The position numbers were made by a program, and so were the translations under genes. Under the pieces are notes generated by a model. The model did no database searches, was not told the DNA's origin, and was given only the letters and a program-made list of their open reading frames with translations. 5,424 nucleotides of DNA from Chloroflexota bacterium (lineage in GTDB: Bacteria; Chloroflexota; Anaerolineae; Aggregatilineales; Phototrophicaceae), in assembly GCA_023430545.1 (NCBI GenBank), contig JAEZAF010000183.1, positions 1-5,424 of the forward strand, read 5' to 3'. Below are positions 4,172 through 5,424 of this stretch, one piece after another. Every line of letters begins with the position of its first letter. Position 1 is the stretch's first letter.

Positions 4172-5424
4172 ATGCAGCGCAAAGATCTGTGGTACAAGGA
4201 CGCGATTATCTACACGCTGGACGTTGAGACCTTTTACGACAGTAACGGTGATGGCATCGGCGACTTCAAAGGACTGACCGAACGTCTGCCGTACATTGCG
4301 GGGCTTGGTGTCACGGTGATCTGGCTGCTGCCGTTCTATACCACCCCGAACAAGGACAACGGCTACGACATCTCCGATTATTATCAGGTAGACCCGCGTC
4401 TGGGCACACTGGGCGACTTTGTGGAGTTCACGCATCAGGCGACTGAATACGGCATCCGGGTCATCGTTGATCTGGTGATCAACCATACGTCAATTGATCA
4501 TCCGTGGTTCAAGCAGGCGATCAGTGACCCTGATTCGAAATTCTACGACTATTACGTGTGGTCAGATAAGAAGCCGAAGAATATCAATGAGGGGATGGTC
4601 TTCCCCGGTGTGCAGGACTCGATCTGGACCTACGAGAAAAAGGTCGATGCGTGGTACCTGCACCGCTTTTACGAACATCAGCCGGACCTGAACATGATGA
4701 ACCCGGATGTCGTTGAGGAAGTCAGGCGGATTATGGGCTTCTGGCTGAAGCTCGGCGTGTCCGGCTTCCGTATTGACGCCGCGCCGTTTGTGATCGAGAT
4801 GCTGGGCATTGAACATGAAGGCAGCACGGAGAAAGCCAATTACAAGTACATCCAGCAGATGCGCAGCTTTTTAAGCTGGCGGCGCGGGGATGCGGTCATG
4901 CTGGCGGAAGCCAATATCGAGATGGACAAGGTCGGCGATTACGTCGGCGACGGGGACAAGCTCCAGATGCTGTTCCACTTTATGCTGAATCAGAACCTGT
5001 TTCTGGCATTGGCAAAGGAAAGCGCTGAGCCGCTGGTCACCGGCCTGAAAGCACCGCCAAAAGTGCCGGACACTGTGCAGTGGGTGAACTTCCTTCGGGT
5101 GCATGACGAACTCGATCTGGGGCGGTTGGGTAAAAAGGATCAGCAGTTCGTGTTTGACAAGTTCGCGCCCGATGAAGACATGATCGTGTATGATCGCGGC
5201 ATCCGGCGGCGGCTGGGGCCGATGCTGGAAAATGACCGCCCCCGCATCGAACTGGCGAACAGTCTGCTGCTGACACTGCCGGGGACGCCGATTATCCGCT
5301 ACGGGGACGAAATTGGCATGGGCGATGACCTCTCACTGCCTGAGCGCAACAGCGTGCGTACACCGATGCAGTGGTCGAATGAGAAGAACGGCGGATTCTC
5401 GACTGCGCCGCGTCGGAAGCTGGC
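4172..5424 (+). CDS. GH13 alpha-glucan enzyme, trehalose synthase-like/alpha-amylase family, N-terminal part
   Basis: An open frame runs from ATG 4172 (AAGGA at 4161-4165, 6-nt spacing) past the window edge: 417 codons plus two bases. It begins MQRKDLWYKDAIIYTLDVET, then 'DSNGDGIGDFKGL' (23-35), as in trehalose synthase-like GH13 proteins. Conserved regions: I 'DLVINHT' (100-106), II 'GFRIDAAPF' (198-206, nucleophile D202, invariant R200), III 'LAEAN' (244-248, acid/base E246) and IV 'FLRVHDEL' (307-314, transition-state D312). 'YGDEIGMGDDLSLPERNSV' (377-395) and 'RTPMQWS' (396-402) are typical of the TreS/oligo-glucosidase branch. No signal peptide is seen, so a cytoplasmic enzyme acting on maltose, trehalose or alpha-glucans is likely. 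Trehalose synthase (maltose isomerisation) and alpha-glucosidase cannot be told apart without the C-terminus. Region IV has Val310 where Asn is usual. Confidence 0.93.
   Translation, partial: MQRKDLWYKDAIIYTLDVETFYDSNGDGIGDFKGLTERLPYIAGLGVTVIWLLPFYTTPNKDNGYDISDYYQVDPRLGTLGDFVEFTHQATEYGIRVIVDLVINHTSIDHPWFKQAISDPDSKFYDYYVWSDKKPKNINEGMVFPGVQDSIWTYEKKVDAWYLHRFYEHQPDLNMMNPDVVEEVRRIMGFWLKLGVSGFRIDAAPFVIEMLGIEHEGSTEKANYKYIQQMRSFLSWRRGDAVMLAEANIEMDKVGDYVGDGDKLQMLFHFMLNQNLFLALAKESAEPLVTGLKAPPKVPDTVQWVNFLRVHDELDLGRLGKKDQQFVFDKFAPDEDMIVYDRGIRRRLGPMLENDRPRIELANSLLLTLPGTPIIRYGDEIGMGDDLSLPERNSVRTPMQWSNEKNGGFSTAPRRKL

Noticed and set aside
4130..4486. Minus-strand open frame opposite the start of the GH13 gene
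   Set aside because: The plus strand encodes clear GH13 motifs across the whole stretch, so this is a shadow frame.

Overview
The window looks like chromosomal DNA of a free-living bacterium with a moderately high G+C content. Chloroflexota, close to Anaerolineae, is my best guess. That rests on the style of the small helical/two-TM protein at 859-1317, which has an 'ARxxLRTIDHPTARQWL' type N-terminus I associate with that phylum, and on the mix of neighbours. It is recognition, not a computed result. Starts are ATG and TTG with clear Shine-Dalgarno sites at three genes, promoters look sigma70/SigA-like (TATAAT, TATACT), and the tRNA gene does not encode CCA.

Layout. (1) 1-239, minus: the first 79 codons of a RodA/FtsW/SpoVE-type cell-shape protein, with a perfect TATAAT promoter upstream. 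(2) 308-858: about 550 bases without a convincing gene but full of repeats. It holds two 30-bp tandem units built on a GCAAC/GTTGC hairpin, further hairpins and palindromes, and two identical 13-mers 161 bp apart that mark a diverged long repeat. An extended -10 on the plus strand stands just before the repeats. (3) 859-1317, minus: a 152-residue protein with a helical N-terminus, a Pro/Val/Ala linker and two membrane segments. Its promoter area has two inverted repeats around the -10. (4) 1459-1687: tRNA-Ser(GGA) with its own promoter and terminator. (5) 1719-2555, minus: a phytanoyl-CoA dioxygenase (PhyH) family Fe(II)/2-oxoglutarate oxygenase. (6) 2556-2835: a divergent intergenic region with a promoter for each side and a TGGACATC motif repeated in both orientations. 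(7) 2836-3936, plus: an LLM-class (luciferase-like) flavin oxidoreductase with a TTG start, then a strong terminator at 4023-4056. (8) 4172-5424, plus: a GH13 alpha-glucan enzyme of the trehalose synthase-like group, cut off by the window edge after 417 codons.

The genes do not form one pathway. Each appears to be its own transcription unit with its own promoter or terminator. The divergent PhyH and LLM pair are both oxygenase-type enzymes and share an intergenic region, so common control is possible but unproven. I found no phage, IS element, CRISPR array, toxin-antitoxin pair or defence system. The least explained part is the repeat-rich stretch at 420-858, which could be a structured RNA, a dispersed repeat element, or the remains of one.
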